NCBI GenBank assembly: GCA_964023205.1
Contig: OZ026839.1
Coordinates: 16,646,386 to 16,710,385, forward strand
Origin: Lutraria lutraria
Taxonomy: Eukaryota; Mollusca; Bivalvia; Venerida; Mactridae
Direction of reading: 5' to 3'
DNA: 64,000 bases
Positions 49,600 through 61,424 of this stretch are shown here, one piece after another. A program made the position numbers and the translations under genes. The notes beneath the pieces were generated by a model. The model worked only from the letters and a program-made list of their open reading frames with translations. It did no database searches and was not told the DNA's origin. Positions within the stretch are counted from its first letter, which is position 1. Each line of letters begins with the position of its first letter.

Positions 49600-50010
49600 C
49601 AAATACATGTCAAAACCTCTACTGTCACAAGGTGACAAATGCCCTCACATGCTGCATAGACCAGAAAGCTACAGGCATGGGAGTTGCACGTGACACATTG
49701 TCTAGTGGTGGTAAACATTTGTTATTTCAAAATCTTCTGATGAATGACTAAGTTACAGAGAGGACACAGCAAAAAGACCAACATTATCACCTTTGAACTC
49801 CAAGTGTGACCTTGACATAGGAGCTACAGGCATGGGAGTTCAGCATGACACATCATCAAGTGGGGGTTAACATTTTGTGGTAAGATAAATAACAAAGTCC
49901 TGCCATGAATGACTAAGTTTGAGAGTGGACACGATACAGACAAAGTGACTCCTATTTTAGTGGGGTATAAACTATGATCATGCCGAGAAAGGGGCGTAAA
50001 TATGCTCAAT
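49600..50010. repeat. Two diverged tandem units, period about 156 bp
   Basis: AGCTACAGGCATGGGAGTT occurs at about 49668 and 49824, each followed by related phrases (GACACAT, AATGACTAAGTT). A dispersed repeat in the 3' flank of both genes. Confidence 0.6.
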
Positions 50011-50140
50011 AAGACATTTCTCAAAATGATATTCAAACATTGAACCATGGATTTTATTCTAACTAAGTCAAGTACAGAGTATATAAAGATTTTTAATCAA
50101 ACAAAAAATGTAAGTAAGTCTAAAGTAAAACAATACTTAG

Positions 50141-50234
50141 GCTATCTAATGAATGTATCATCATCAGAAATTAGTGAACAAGTACCTGCTATCTAATGAA
50201 TGTATCATCATCAGAAATTAGTGAACAAGTACCT
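50141..50234. repeat. Exact 47-bp tandem duplication
   Basis: GCTATCTAATGAATGTATCA and the next 27 bases occur twice in a row, downstream of KIAA1143. Confidence 0.9.
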
Positions 50235-50383
50235 GCTCCTCAACATGTACATGGAATTTTCAATTTTTCAACCAGCATCCAACAGTGCCGTACATAATAC
50301 ACAGTAACATCTTACTGATGATCTTCCCTCATTAATAACATAATCTAACCAGTCAAGTGAAATTGTCATCTATTCTTTATATT

Positions 50384-50460
50384 GAACTCTAGTAGGAAAC
50401 ATCATACACTATCATCAACACAACTCTAGTAGGAAACATCATACACTATCATCAACACAA
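50384..50460. repeat. Exact 37-bp tandem duplication
   Basis: AACTCTAGTAGGAAACATCA and the following 17 bases occur twice, just 3' of the KIAA1143 polyA signal. Confidence 0.88.
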
Positions 50461-50504
50461 TCAACTTTAGTTATGATGCTTAACATCACAACTCATAATT
50501 ACCA

Positions 50505-50510
50505 TTTATT
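50505..50510 (-). terminator. KIAA1143 polyadenylation signal AATAAA (minus strand)
   Basis: TTTATT on the + strand reads AATAAA on the coding strand, 103 bases past the stop. The first such hexamer seen downstream. Confidence 0.5.
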
Positions 50511-50612
50511 TGTCATGTTAATAAATTCTTTTAAATTTGATTCAAGTTACCAGGTAAACACAATATGAGATTTAAGAGATCAAACTTAAGTTATATGTCA
50601 TAATGAGGTACA

Positions 50613-50800
50613 TCATGTATCTTCTTCATCGTCATCAAATGATAATAAACTCGAATTTTTCACTACTTTTGAAGGCGGCTGTTTCTTTTTCCGGTCTTCT
50701 CTCTGCTTTTTTGTGCTAGAAACATTCAGGTCACTACTAACATCACTTTGTCTTTTAGTTGGCTTCTTAAAAGTGATTCTACCATCTTCAGGTTCTCCAT
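50613..50800 (-). CDS. KIAA1143: KIAA1143 exon 3 (residues 80-141, stop)
   Basis: Acceptor GATTCCAG, then [19 protein letters not shown], a Lys/Arg-rich stretch and [14 protein letters not shown] before TGA at 50615-50613. GRI-(T/I)-(F/Y)-(K/R)KP and the SSLLSF end both match the human protein. Confidence 0.93.
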
Positions 50801-53800
50801 CTGGAATCAGGTAGATGCACTACAATGTCATGCATTAACAATATGTTACATGTTAGTAGATTAGGAGGACTACAAACTTTGATAGTATCAGATGATAATA
50901 AGCCAATAGGATGCTGGACACTATATTGCTGATATAAGAAAAGGGGTGTACAAAAAATTTGAAAACTGGAGAGAAGTGTTGAACGTTTAATCTCATAAAT
51001 AACCATGTACTGTGGAATCATTAATTTCCATTAGGGACTTAATTTCATGAAAAGATTTTGTGGGTCGGATCATTTTCAAAATCAAATCCCCACAAATGTT
51101 TATGCCAAAATGGTCATATCCGAAATTGAACTACTTACAATACAACTTTCAATTTATACCGGTGTAACAGGCCATTCTTTCCCCCCTGGCAATTTTTCCC
51201 CGGGGAAAATTGGCCAAGGCCTTTTTTATGTTCTTCCCCCTCTAGGCCACTTTTCCCCCTGATTTTTTCATTTTGTATATCTACATCTTTTGCTTTATGT
51301 CTGTTTGTTCATATTCCTGAGTTAGTATATACTTCTGTATGTTCATATTTCTGAGTTAGTATATACTTCAGTATGTTCATATTTCTGAGTTAGTATATAC
51401 TTCTGTATGTTCATATTTCTGAGTTAGTATATACTTCTGTATGTCTTTCTTTTGGAGTTTTCTGAGTTTGTATTTACTTTTGTATGTTCATATTTCCGAG
51501 TTTATATTTACTTCTGTATGTTCACATTTCTGAGCTTATATTTACTTTTGTATGTTCATATTTCTGAGTTTATATTTACTTTTGTATGTTCACATTTCTG
51601 AGTTTATATTTACTTTTGTTTGTTCATATTTCTGAGTTTGTAATTACTTCTGTATGCTCATTTTTCGGAGTTTTATTAGGTTTATATTTACTTCTAAATG
51701 TTCATATCTCTTGACTTTATACTAATGTCTTTATATTTCTTATCACTATGAAGGGAAAAAGTGACAAAAAATGTAACCAATTTTTATAATGGTTAGCTTT
51801 ATTTCAGAATTTAAGTGAGGGGAAAAGTGGCCTAGAGGGTAAAAACTAGCCAATAATGTATAGTATATCTGAAGACAAGGGAAAAAGTGGCCTAGAGGGT
51901 AAAAACTAGCCAATAATGTATAGTATATCTGAAGACAAGGGTGAAAAGTGGCCTAGAGGGTAAAAACTAGCCAATAATGTATAGTATTTCTGAAGACAAG
52001 GGAAAAAGTGGTCAGGAGACAAACAAGAGCTGTCAGAAGACACCACATTCGACTTTTTTAAGTCAGTATAATAAAATGCTTGATACATGAGAAAGATTTA
52101 AGTTAAAAAGGGGCATAACTCTAAAAATACCGTTGACAGAGTTATCATGCTTGTCCTACAGATGCGCCTTGTCCCCATAAGAAAATATTCAAAGTTTGAG
52201 ATGAATATCTTTGAAAGTCTTCAAGATATTGTACTATTTTACCTATTTTTACAAAAATATAACACACTCGACTTTTTTAAGTCTTCAGTATAATAAAATG
52301 CTTGATACATGAGAAAAATTTAAGTTTAAAAGGGGCATAACTCTAAAAATACTGTTGACAGAGTTACATGTATGCTGCTTGTCCTACACACCTTGTCCCC
52401 ATAGGGAAGTATTAAAAGTATGAGTTGAATGTATTTGATAATGTTCAAGTTACTGTACTTTATCAAAAACTTTAAACAACGCAGATGCCGACGCCGGGGT
52501 GAGTAGTATAGCTCTCATTTTTTTCAAAAAGTCAAGCTAAAAACAAGCCAATAATGTATGGTATTTTTGAAGACTGGGGGAAAAGTGGTCAAGAGACAAA
52601 AAACAAGCCAATAATGTATGGTATTTCTGAAGACTGGGGGAAAAAGTGGCCACAAGAGGAATCAAAGTACTGAAAGTACTGTCGGAATTTGATTTGTTTT
52701 CATATGAGACAAGTCACTGCCATGTTGTTGCTGGCAACACAACAATGACTGTTAGGAGAAATCCTAAATTAGAAACTGTACAGTTGATGGATATTCATGC
52801 TTAGGAATTTACATACACCATCTCAATATTGCCATCTATTTTATATGTACATATTCTGATATTCATGTGCTAAATTCCATCAACCTAGCATGATGGTTAT
52901 CTAAGTTATCAGATGTTTCGAGTTTTTTATGTAGCCCATTATCCAGCCTATATTCTTCCAAATCCATCGGTACCAAAATAAGCAAAGTTGCTGTCGTATT
53001 TACTGTTTTAATACATACCGAAAAGCTCTTCAAAATGTTCCATTTTAATAATATATCTTGATTATGACCACTTATCACTTTAAATGCACACTACAGTGTT
53101 AGAAACGAATTAAAATCGACCTATATAATTATTTTAGTGATAATCTGGTTTTGAAGAGTTTTTCGATTTTCCATGTTTTTAGTTCCAAACTCGGAACAAA
53201 ATTGCTATCGATAATAAAAATGAACTGGCACAAACCACTATCGATTGATTAATCGTAGTTTAAGATTTTTTTTCAGAAAATCTATATAATTGGTATGTGA
53301 ATTATATTCAAACTTAATAATATCATGATGTTGCACTATATGACAGGTTTTGAAGTGAAAGTAAAAGTTTATTGTAAAAAATTATAGCTATTCGGAAACG
53401 AGCTGTTATACGGCGATATTTGCCGATCTCGCTACGGAATATACCGACATCGCACGATTTCATCAGTTCCATTACGATCATTCTGTCTTAACATCAAAAT
53501 ACCCTTCACACACTGTGAACCAACATAATGATTGCAAACTTCACAATAACTGTTATTTATCCAACAATATAATTATAGCTCTAGCCGATAGTATCGATCG
53601 ATTACGCGTTATGGATATAATTATATCAATAGTAGATTGATGTAATTACATGCATATTTCTGTAGAGAAATTACTGACCTACTGAACGAAAGCCGAAAGT
53701 AGAACTATTTTATGCTAAACTAGTTGGTTTCCGTCCCCAATCTTACAGCACACGATAGAGTGAGAGTGAGAACGGGAACCATGACAGTTATGGAGCTCAC

Positions 53801-56800
53801 GGCATTTTTGTAAGTCAACGATAGCCAAGAATGTATTTCTGAAGACAAGGGGAAAAAGTGGCCACAAGAGGAAAAACTAGCCAAGAATGTAAAGTATTTC
53901 TGAAGACAGGGGGAAAAAGTGGTCAAGAGGGTATAAATAAGAATCATAATGCAATACTGCTATTATATAGTGGGGAAAAGTGGCCAAGATGGGGAAGAAA
54001 TGGCCTAGAATCATAATGCAATACTGTTATTATAATGGGGGAAAAAAGTGGCCTAGGGGAAGAAATGGCCTAGAATCATAATGCAATACTGTTATTATAA
54101 GGGGGAAAAGTGGCCCAGGGGGGGAGAAATGGCCTAGAATCATAATGCAATACTATTATTATAATGGGGGGAAAAAGTGGCCTGGGGAAAGAAATGACCT
54201 AGAATCATAATGCAATACTGTTATTATAAGGGGGAAAAAGTGGCCCAGGGGGGGGGGGAACTGGCCAGGGAAAAATAGACTGCTACACCTGTACAGACAA
54301 ATAATGATCTAGCTTTGAAGATCTATAATTGCTTGAGTAAACATATTTCTACCATATCAATAATCTAAGTACTGAAAATACTGATGGAAGGTGATTTTTC
54401 CATACCTCTGGTTGTAGGAATAATCAATTACAAAGATGAATATATTTATCTAATTTTTTTTTTTAAATAAAGACAATTTTTACTTATTTGTTTATTAGAT
54501 AAGCCAATTTTATCCTCAACTTTAGTTCCGTGATTCAAATGTCAAAGCACTGTCAGAGGCAAAGTTTAAATGTGTTAGATAAAGCCATCCTTAAACAAGA
54601 GGGTCAAGATGGCCCTATATATCCCTCACATGTCACTCATTGTTAACTGATTACAACATTGTTTTGAACCTTTGTCATTAGGTCTGTTGATATCAAGGTT
54701 TTCCTGTAATTTGACCACGTGATCTAGTGTCTGACCCCAGATGACCCATGTTCGAACTCATCCAACATATCATTAAGACAAACATTCTGACAAGGTTTGG
54801 TAAAGATCCTACCAAAACCTTAACATCTTGAGCGTTAACAAGGTTTTTATCTAAAATTTGACCTGGTGACCTAGTTTTTAACCCAAGATGACCCATGTTC
54901 GAACAAGTCTTGCATACATGTATCATTAAGACAAACATTCTGACAAGAATTGGTGAAGATCCAATGAAAACTGACAGCTAGTGTTAACAAGCCGGTTTTC
55001 CTGAGATTTGACCAGGTGACTTAGTTTAAAGTAGATTTTGACCCCAGATGACCCATGTTCGATCTTGTCCTGCAAATGTACATATCAGTAAAACAAACGT
55101 TTTGATGAAGTCGGTGAAGAACCAATTGAAACTGTGAAATTTTGATGTGGTGACCTAATCATTGCTCCAGATGACCCATTATCAAACTTGTCAAAAATAC
55201 CATGAAGACAAACATTCTGACAAGGTTTCATGAAGATCCAATCAAAACAGTGAGTTCTATAGTGTTTACAAGGTTTACCTTCAATTCGCCCTGGTGACCT
55301 AGTGACCCCAAATGACCCATTACCAAACTCATCCAAAATTTTGTTGATATTACCATTCTGACCCAGTTTTGTGAAAATTTGAATAAAAATGTGGCCTCTA
55401 GTGTGTTCACAAGTTAAAAGTTGACGATGCATGACACAGGATGCCGGACAAAGACCGATCACAAAAGCTCACCCTGAGCACAAGTGCTCATGTGAACTAA
55501 AAATGCCATAAAACAAGACAATTGCAATGCTTATATTGAATTGGGACACAGGCCACACAACTTTGGACATGAATAGACTGTTAGAATAATTATTAGCACA
55601 GAAACACCAAATCACTTATAATTTATATTATGACAGCATAGGTTTGAATGAATTTTCTTACTAACAAGGCTACAAAGTAACAATACAAATAAAAACTAAG
55701 ACAACCTTCATCTGGATTTTGATGTTTCTTTGTCTCTTGGACTTCCTCAGCTGTAAGATCTCCCTCTTTCAATACAACTACAACAGGTTTCTCATCCTCA
55801 TTATCTGATCTGTCTTCATCTTCATATGCTAATTCTTCACGCTGAAATATAGCCATACTATTTGACAAGCTGATGCATCAAAATTGATCATTTACAAGCC
55901 CTGAATAAATAACGTCTGCAATGTTCAATTGTATATGTCAGACCTTACACTCAATTTGTTATCACGCATTCTCGTCCGGCAAAGGTAGAACCTATATTTG
56001 CACAAAATGCTTTGTTTGTTTATTTGAGTTTTATGCCCCTTTTCAATAGTCAGAGTCATATGAGGCAGACAATTCACCTATCAAGCAATCAACTTCAGGT
56101 ATCAGTACTGGTATGTAAGAGGAGGTGGACTAAACAGAAGGCTAACTTAAAACACAGACTTCTATACATACATTGTAAATGATTCAGCATTGCAGTAAAG
56201 TCAATTGCATAATCATAATATACAAAATTATTGGAGCAATACATAAAATTAATGCAAAAATCAACTAGAAGCCCAAGGGCAACATGTCGAGCCCTTGTTT
56301 AGCCAGCTTGTGATCTTGACCTTTGAACTACAAGTATGGGTGATATTCATGACCCATCATTTCATTGTAAACTTTTATACCAATTTATTTAAAAATCCTT
56401 GAATGCAAACAGACGTTACAGCCCAGACAAGGAAAATATATTTGACCAAATGTGTAATCTTGACCTTTGACCTATAAAAATCTGGGTGTTGCCCAAGACA
56501 CATGGTCGCATTGTATTATGGCAAGTCATTTTTAATTCAATGCATAAGGGAGACACAGCCCAGACAAGGTGTATAATGATTATTTTTTATGTTTGACCTC
56601 TAAGGGTGACCTTGACCTTTGAGCTAGAGACCTTGATCTTACGCACTGCACACCGCCTCATGGTGTTTTACAATTATGCCAAGTTATTTTAAAAAGTGTC
56701 AATGCATAAGGGAGATACAGCCCGGACAAGGATCCGGACGGACACACTAATTAACTCACTCACTAAGTAACTAACTAACTAACGTACAGACACGCAACTG

Positions 56801-59064
56801 CCATTGTGGCGACTATGTCGAGCTCACCACAGGCGGGCAGTAATGTGTACCCATATAGTTCGTGCCCATGGAAATATTTTTAACATTTACACTAACGGAC
56901 CGACTTTTCATTCATAAATAATGAAGGTCATATACATGTAACTATGTGAAGGACACACGCTTACTAGTCTCTTGGCTTTTAAAATGAAGTTTAATGTTCA
57001 GCACATTAATTAAAGACAATTAATGAAATTGCATTAAAAACTCTTTGTTGTACACAAACTAGTGAATAACACAAAGTCATAAGTAACGGTAAATATCAAC
57101 ATTGATACTTGAAGTCTTCTGATTTGTAACACAACAGTACATCACCGCATTGAACACAATCAGGGTCACTGAAATCAAAAAGACCCTGACACAATAGAGT
57201 AAGGCCTATAGTTAACCCGATGTTGCACGAGATTCAGACGTGATCATGCAATTCTAAATAATCTGGCATAAAAAGAACTCTTTAAATGTCATTTTTTAAA
57301 AGCACACAACCAGTATTTTACGTTCGTATTTAGAGACTCAAATTATTGTTCATAAGCCTCAATTCAAACATTTGACCTCCGCAGGTTACCCAACATGAAC
57401 TTGATGTTTAATGTTGCCATTTTATGTCAAGTATACTGTATAAATCAATATGATTCGATGAGAAATCACCCTGTAATATCAAGATACTGTTAAAAAGGCA
57501 CAAAACACATACATCGATGGTAGATTGTTGCAAATGCATGCATACATCTGGTAGAGATATTACTGTCAATCTATATAGACGTGCTTAATATTCGGATTTA
57601 TTATGAATAGGCTCTGGATTACTATTTAAAGTAAGGTACAAAGAAATGGTTTCGTTGAATTGTCAGCTTATTTTAACTCGTACTTAAATTATTTGCAAAT
57701 TAAATTTTTTTCAAAAATATGTGATGTTTACCATTACACAAGTTCTGTTTACGGCTAGGAATTAGTGGGGAGAAACAAAACATTAAATGCAACTTTCAGA
57801 GAAGGTATGTTGGAATAATTTATACTCCTATATATATATATATATATATATATGAGTATATAAACATGGTTTCTACCTACCAAACAGTTCACTTTGGTCA
57901 CAGATATTGTGTAGTAATCGTGCCCAATGGATTTTAACCGGGGATTTTCAGCACACAAATATGTAGATCTTTTTTAGACTAAGCGGGATAGGGTCAAGTC
58001 GAAAAAGTCATCACAAACAGTCTAATTACCGGTAGTTGGACTAGAAAAGAACCTGGTTAAACAAAACATAAAATGAATTTAGAATTGACTTCGTTTTGAC
58101 AAAGTACGGCTCTAAAACTAGCACACACACAAACGAAATTTGCACATGGAATGATGGATACCGGAGTCTGGTCTGTAAAAGTGTATGATTAGTTATATTC
58201 GGCGATGTGCTACACATCGATTAGTAAAATGAAAGTACCAAGATTGGGAAATGTTGATTTCAAAACAACAACATGCATGTAAACATTTTCATTTATCCGT
58301 CATCAACGTGTTCATGTTTATATTGACACCGGTATAGTGCGCGTAAGAAAATAAATATGCGTGACAATCATTTAGACACACGAAAATAAATACAATTTTC
58401 GGTGATTTCTGCAGAAACATCAACAGACTTTTTGGACCGACGAATGCAGAGTTTCATCGGCCGAAAATGGACACTTGTCGGCCATGTCCCATGGTCCAAA
58501 GGCTTTCACCATGACTGTTTTTAAGTTTTTTGACAAGAATAATTGCTTATGAGGATTAAGTGGTTGTATGATTGCAGACTTGCACTGTCATACACTTTAA
58601 GACTGGTAAAGAGTTAGGCAGGCGGTAACATGTAAGACCTGTATAAGTAAAAAATTAAGTTAACAACAACTGTTTTCTGCCATTCTGGGGATGTTATGGA
58701 TATCGTACTAGTAATCCAGATATATGCTACTGACAATGGACTGAATTAATTAGTAACTTAATGGTATTTTTGTTTTCATACAAGTTCTTGTTGCTTTATA
58801 ATTTAAGATGAAGAATATTCAACATAAAGTCGCAAACCTCGCGAAACTTCGTTATCCGAATATTTGTGTCCGAACTTATGCGATGGATCGCTGACTCTCG
58901 GGGAGTTCTGATACTCGTTACTGCCCTAATTTATAGCGTAGATGGATATCATAGAATATCACCTTTGAATCGACTGTCGGTCCTTCTTTATATCCAGATT
59001 TCTGTTTAAAAGCCTTTATAAAAGCTGGCTCGTCGTTTTTTACGTATGAAATTTTATTAGCCAT
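50613..59064 (-). CDS. KIAA1143: KIAA1143 homologue, complete three-exon gene, 141 residues
   Basis: A small protein family of unknown molecular function, conserved in animals. Three exons (59064-58963, 55841-55706, 50800-50613) join in phase to 426 bases, 141 residues and TGA. The human protein is 154 residues. Matching blocks: an N-terminal [20 protein letters not shown] and [11 protein letters not shown]; a middle acidic run with [16 protein letters not shown]; a basic Lys/Arg-rich tail; and the C-terminal signature [13 protein letters not shown]. No signal peptide or membrane segment; likely soluble, largely disordered. It is convergent with HYDIN, 2.4 kb between stop codons. Both introns are repeat-filled. 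The start ATG has G at -3 and G at +4; no earlier in-frame ATG was seen. Confidence 0.93.
51300..51720. repeat. 34-bp minisatellite, about 12 units
   Basis: Unit around TATGTTCATATTTCTGAGTT; regular at the left, drifting to the right. Confidence 0.85.
51820..52020. repeat. Tandem units of about 60 bp, set 1
   Basis: Three to four copies opening GGGAAAAAGTGGCCTAGAGG and containing CTAGCCAATAATGTATAGTA. They resume at 52540-52650 after an inserted repeat and in variant form at 53815-53935. Confidence 0.85.
52022..52535. mobile_element. Dispersed repeat nested in the composite element
   Basis: Opens AACAAGAGCTGTCAGAAGAC, holds two tandem 235-bp halves (each with AATAAAATGCTTGATACATG), and ends GCCGACGCCGGGGTGAGTAG then ATAGCTCTCATTTTTTT. 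It interrupts the 60-bp units, so it arrived later. Confidence 0.7.
53940..54260. repeat. Tandem units of about 62 bp, set 2
   Basis: About five copies of CCTAGAATCATAATGCAATA...ATTATAAGGGGGAAAAGTGGCC. It shares the GGGGAAAAGTGGCC core with set 1 but has a different spacer. Confidence 0.85.
54596..55500 (-). repeat. GGTCA/TGACC dispersed repeat, family R3, near full length
   Basis: Five diverged units of about 140 bp, each with GATGACCCATGTTCGAAC or a variant (about 54741, 54889, 55046, 55171, 55309). It starts AACAAGAGGGTCAAGATGGC and ends AAGTGCTCATGTGAACTAAA. Confidence 0.75.
55706..55841 (-). CDS. KIAA1143: KIAA1143 exon 2 (residues 35-79)
   Basis: Acceptor ATATTTCAG, then [19 protein letters not shown] and [15 protein letters not shown]. 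Ends TGAAG/GTTGTC, phase 1. The acidic run followed by VVVLK-GDL is diagnostic. Confidence 0.93.
56260..56840. repeat. Dispersed repeat in KIAA1143 intron 1
   Basis: GATCTTGACCTTTGAACTAC, a second ATCTTGACCTTTGACCTATA and a third GACCTTGACCTTTGAGCTAG give a period of about 145-160 bp. It ends with TAACTAACTAACTAACGTACA-like sequence and GACACGCAACTGCC. Confidence 0.6.
56850..58960. other. KIAA1143 intron 1, 5' portion: no gene
   Basis: AT-rich, with a (TA)12 microsatellite at 57830-57853. No exon or strong repeat recognised. Confidence 0.5.
58963..59064 (-). CDS. KIAA1143: KIAA1143 exon 1 (residues 1-34)
   Basis: Starts [19 protein letters not shown] and ends PTVDSK at a CAAAG/GTGATA donor, phase 0. 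This is the most conserved part of the family. An out-of-frame ATG sits five bases upstream of the start. Confidence 0.93.
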
Positions 59065-59100
59065 TGCATCGCGAAAATGGCGTTATTTATAAAGGGGACA
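59062..59100 (-). promoter_or_regulatory. KIAA1143 start region with overlapping uORF and YY1-like site
   Basis: On the coding strand an ATG at 59069-59067 opens a nine-codon frame ending TAA, overlapping the true start in another frame. Just upstream, CGCCATTTT resembles a YY1 core. Both depend on where transcription starts, which the sequence does not show. Confidence 0.35.
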
Positions 59101-59223
59101 TAACTTGGTATGACTAAAATACGCAATGGAGATTTTATGGCGAAATGGACAAAATGGAGATTTCCTTTGGAAAAAATGGAGATAGTCGAAATGGAGTTGA
59201 TGAAATTTCACTTACTGTAAATA

Positions 59224-60299
59224 CTTAAAGACGTTTTCGGTAGTTCGCTACATTTTTCACATAGACATATAATTATAAGATGCACCGTTATTTGGATAAC
59301 AGCGGTAAACGGGGTATACTGGCTATATTTTTTTTAAAACTTTGTACATTACTAGAAACATTTTTAGCGAAAAAAGGGGTCATGCACTGATTTCGTTTTT
59401 GAGTTATCTGCCCTGCTTATTTTAGGTCATTTCAAGCGCAGATAATTCACCATAAAAGAAAGCAAGGCCTTGTTTATTTTCATTTTTATTTAGCCGACTT
59501 CTTTTCATTTTAAAAATGGCCTAATTTTGAAGAACTTTCAGTCTCTTAACTTCAACTGAGAAAAGTTACAATATTCAGCTTTAATTCGGTACCAAATTGG
59601 TCTTATTCTGTCAATTAATAAAGAATGGATCCGTAACACACCTTTATTTCCCCAATATTTTATTTATATATATTTATATTTATATTCTAGGCCGGTCTCC
59701 CTGTTCCTGACTGACCGCGTGCCGTGAACATGAAACCACCATTTCTAGTATTTTTTTTCTCAAACAATCTGTTTTCAAACATCTAACATTATTTTTGCAG
59801 TTATGTATTATTAAATATTTATCACTGACCATGTATTTTTCATGACTCATAGCTTTCTTTCACATGGAGAGGAATTTATATAAGTAATCCTTGTTTTCCA
59901 ATCCAAAAAATCCTATCTTAGTAACTATCACAATTCATGTATGTGTGTATGTTTGAAATATAATTTGAAATAAAGTTTAAACTAAACTAATATTTTATAT
60001 TTTAGATCCGGATCTGGATCCGTGGATCCGCGTTTTACACATTGCCCATACCGTTTTCTTCGGGCGCAAACTATTTTTGTGTTTGCAAACGTTTGCAAAC
60101 TGTTTCCGCAAACAGTCCGTTCAGTTGAAAACGTCAGCGTCTGTTTGCAACCGTTTTGAAACGTTGCATTAACTGAACGCACTGCTGGTATTTGAGATTT
60201 ACTTGAAATGAGCTAAAAAAGAAAAAAATCGAATTAAGTTTTCATTTTGCCTATACGTCTATGTGAGAAATGTAGCGAACTACCGAAAAAGTCTTTAAG
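59224..60299. mobile_element. 1076-bp TIR element with TA flanks, just upstream of KIAA1143
   Basis: CTTAAAGACGTTTTCGGTAG with TTCGCTACATTT at the left is inverted at the right with few mismatches over about 45 bases. TA flanks both ends. No transposase recognised; non-autonomous. Confidence 0.8.
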
Positions 60300-60301
60300 T
60301 A

Positions 60302-61003
60302 ACTACTATAACTTTTCAATTCTTGTATTTGTCCGTACCACCGGATTATTTCCGCGGATATGAACAGAAGTACCAATTAAGGACTTATATTCAATCATGT
60401 ATGTATATAAGTCTATGGAAATACCAAACATGAACAATAAGTTCGTTATTTTGAGGATTTGTGTAGAAAACACCGAATCACTGAATAAAACAGTATAATC
60501 AATGTATTTGATAAAAATGCTGATGCAATTCAAGTGAGTTATTCAATAGTACCTTTTTAGTAACAATTACCTTTCAAATACCATTTACTTAAAGTCCTTG
60601 CAAATACCAAACATGAACGTAAATTTTAGTACAATTTGAAATCTTCATAAAACAAATGCCATACTATATTAGGATTTATGTTTTGTTGAAAGTTTCAGAC
60701 TATATAAAGACTTAGAAATATTTTGATACAGTAAGTATACTGCTGCCACCATCTTCACGCCAAATATGAGCATAAAGCTTATAGATACAGACATGTTAAC
60801 GCGTACGGGACAGTTCGATCGCCACATGCAAACATCAATTCAATTAAGTACTTAAATGCACATGTACGAGTGAGTATATAGTATTAATAAAACATATGTT
60901 TTGCGTATATTCTTAATTAACACCAAAGTCATTATTTTATGGACAGTGTAAACCAGCTTAGACTGAATGTCGTCTTCTAATTTGAACTAATTATTTGGTG
61001 TTT
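60302..61003. other. Intergenic, nothing recognised
   Basis: AT-rich; a phrase AATACCAAACATGAAC occurs twice (about 60421 and 60605). No gene. Confidence 0.5.
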
Positions 61004-61424
61004 GGGAAAAAAGCGAAAATGCGACAGATGAAGGGCGACAATACGACACCAAAAATGTGTTGTGTTTTCACCTTACATCTGTCGTATCTTTGCTTTTTCG
61101 TGGCAAAAATGTAACAATGCAAAAACACGACAAAGTCGACTTTTTCGTTTTTCGCATTGTTGCATTTTCGCGTTCTGTTGCACAAGCGCATGCGCACCAA
61201 CTTGTATAAGGTATATGTAAACTACCTGCGCATGTGTAACCGAAACGCAAATATGCAAAAAATGCGAAAATGTAACAATGCGAAAAAGTCGACTTTGTCA
61301 TGTTTTCGCATTGTTGCATTTTCGCCACGAAAAAGCAAAGATACGACAGATGTAAGACGAAAACACGGGACATTTTTGGTGTCGTATTGTCGCCCTTCAT
61401 CTGTTGTATTATCGCTTTTTCGCC
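61004..61424. mobile_element. Large palindrome with about 167-bp arms
   Basis: Left arm 61004-61170 and right arm 61256-61424 are near-perfect inverse copies (GAAGGGCGACAATACGACAC against its complement at about 61374). An 85-base loop carries GCGCATGCGC. Further AAAAGCGAAAATACGAC copies follow to 61491. Confidence 0.85.

Larger units (their letters stand above)
51161..54289. mobile_element. 3.1-kb TIR-bounded composite element in KIAA1143 intron 2
   Basis: Left end GGTGTAACAGGCCATTCTTT and right end, inverted, GGTGTAGCAGTCTATTTTTC begin alike and continue into CCCTGGC. Inside: a 34-bp array, about a dozen roughly 60-bp units each opening GGGGAAAAAGTGGCC, an inserted AACAAGAGCTGT repeat and about 1.1 kb of unique DNA. 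No transposase frame seen. Confidence 0.65.

Noticed and set aside
51161..54289. Reading the composite element as a Helitron
   Set aside because: It has terminal inverted repeats, and no CTRR end or 3' hairpin was evident, so no Helitron call is made.
54693..54938. Minus-strand ORF of 81 codons
   Set aside because: Also R3 repeat; internal duplication mirrors the 140-bp unit.
55085..55462. Minus-strand ORF of 125 codons
   Set aside because: Lies wholly in the R3 dispersed repeat; residues follow the repeat period and no domain is recognised.
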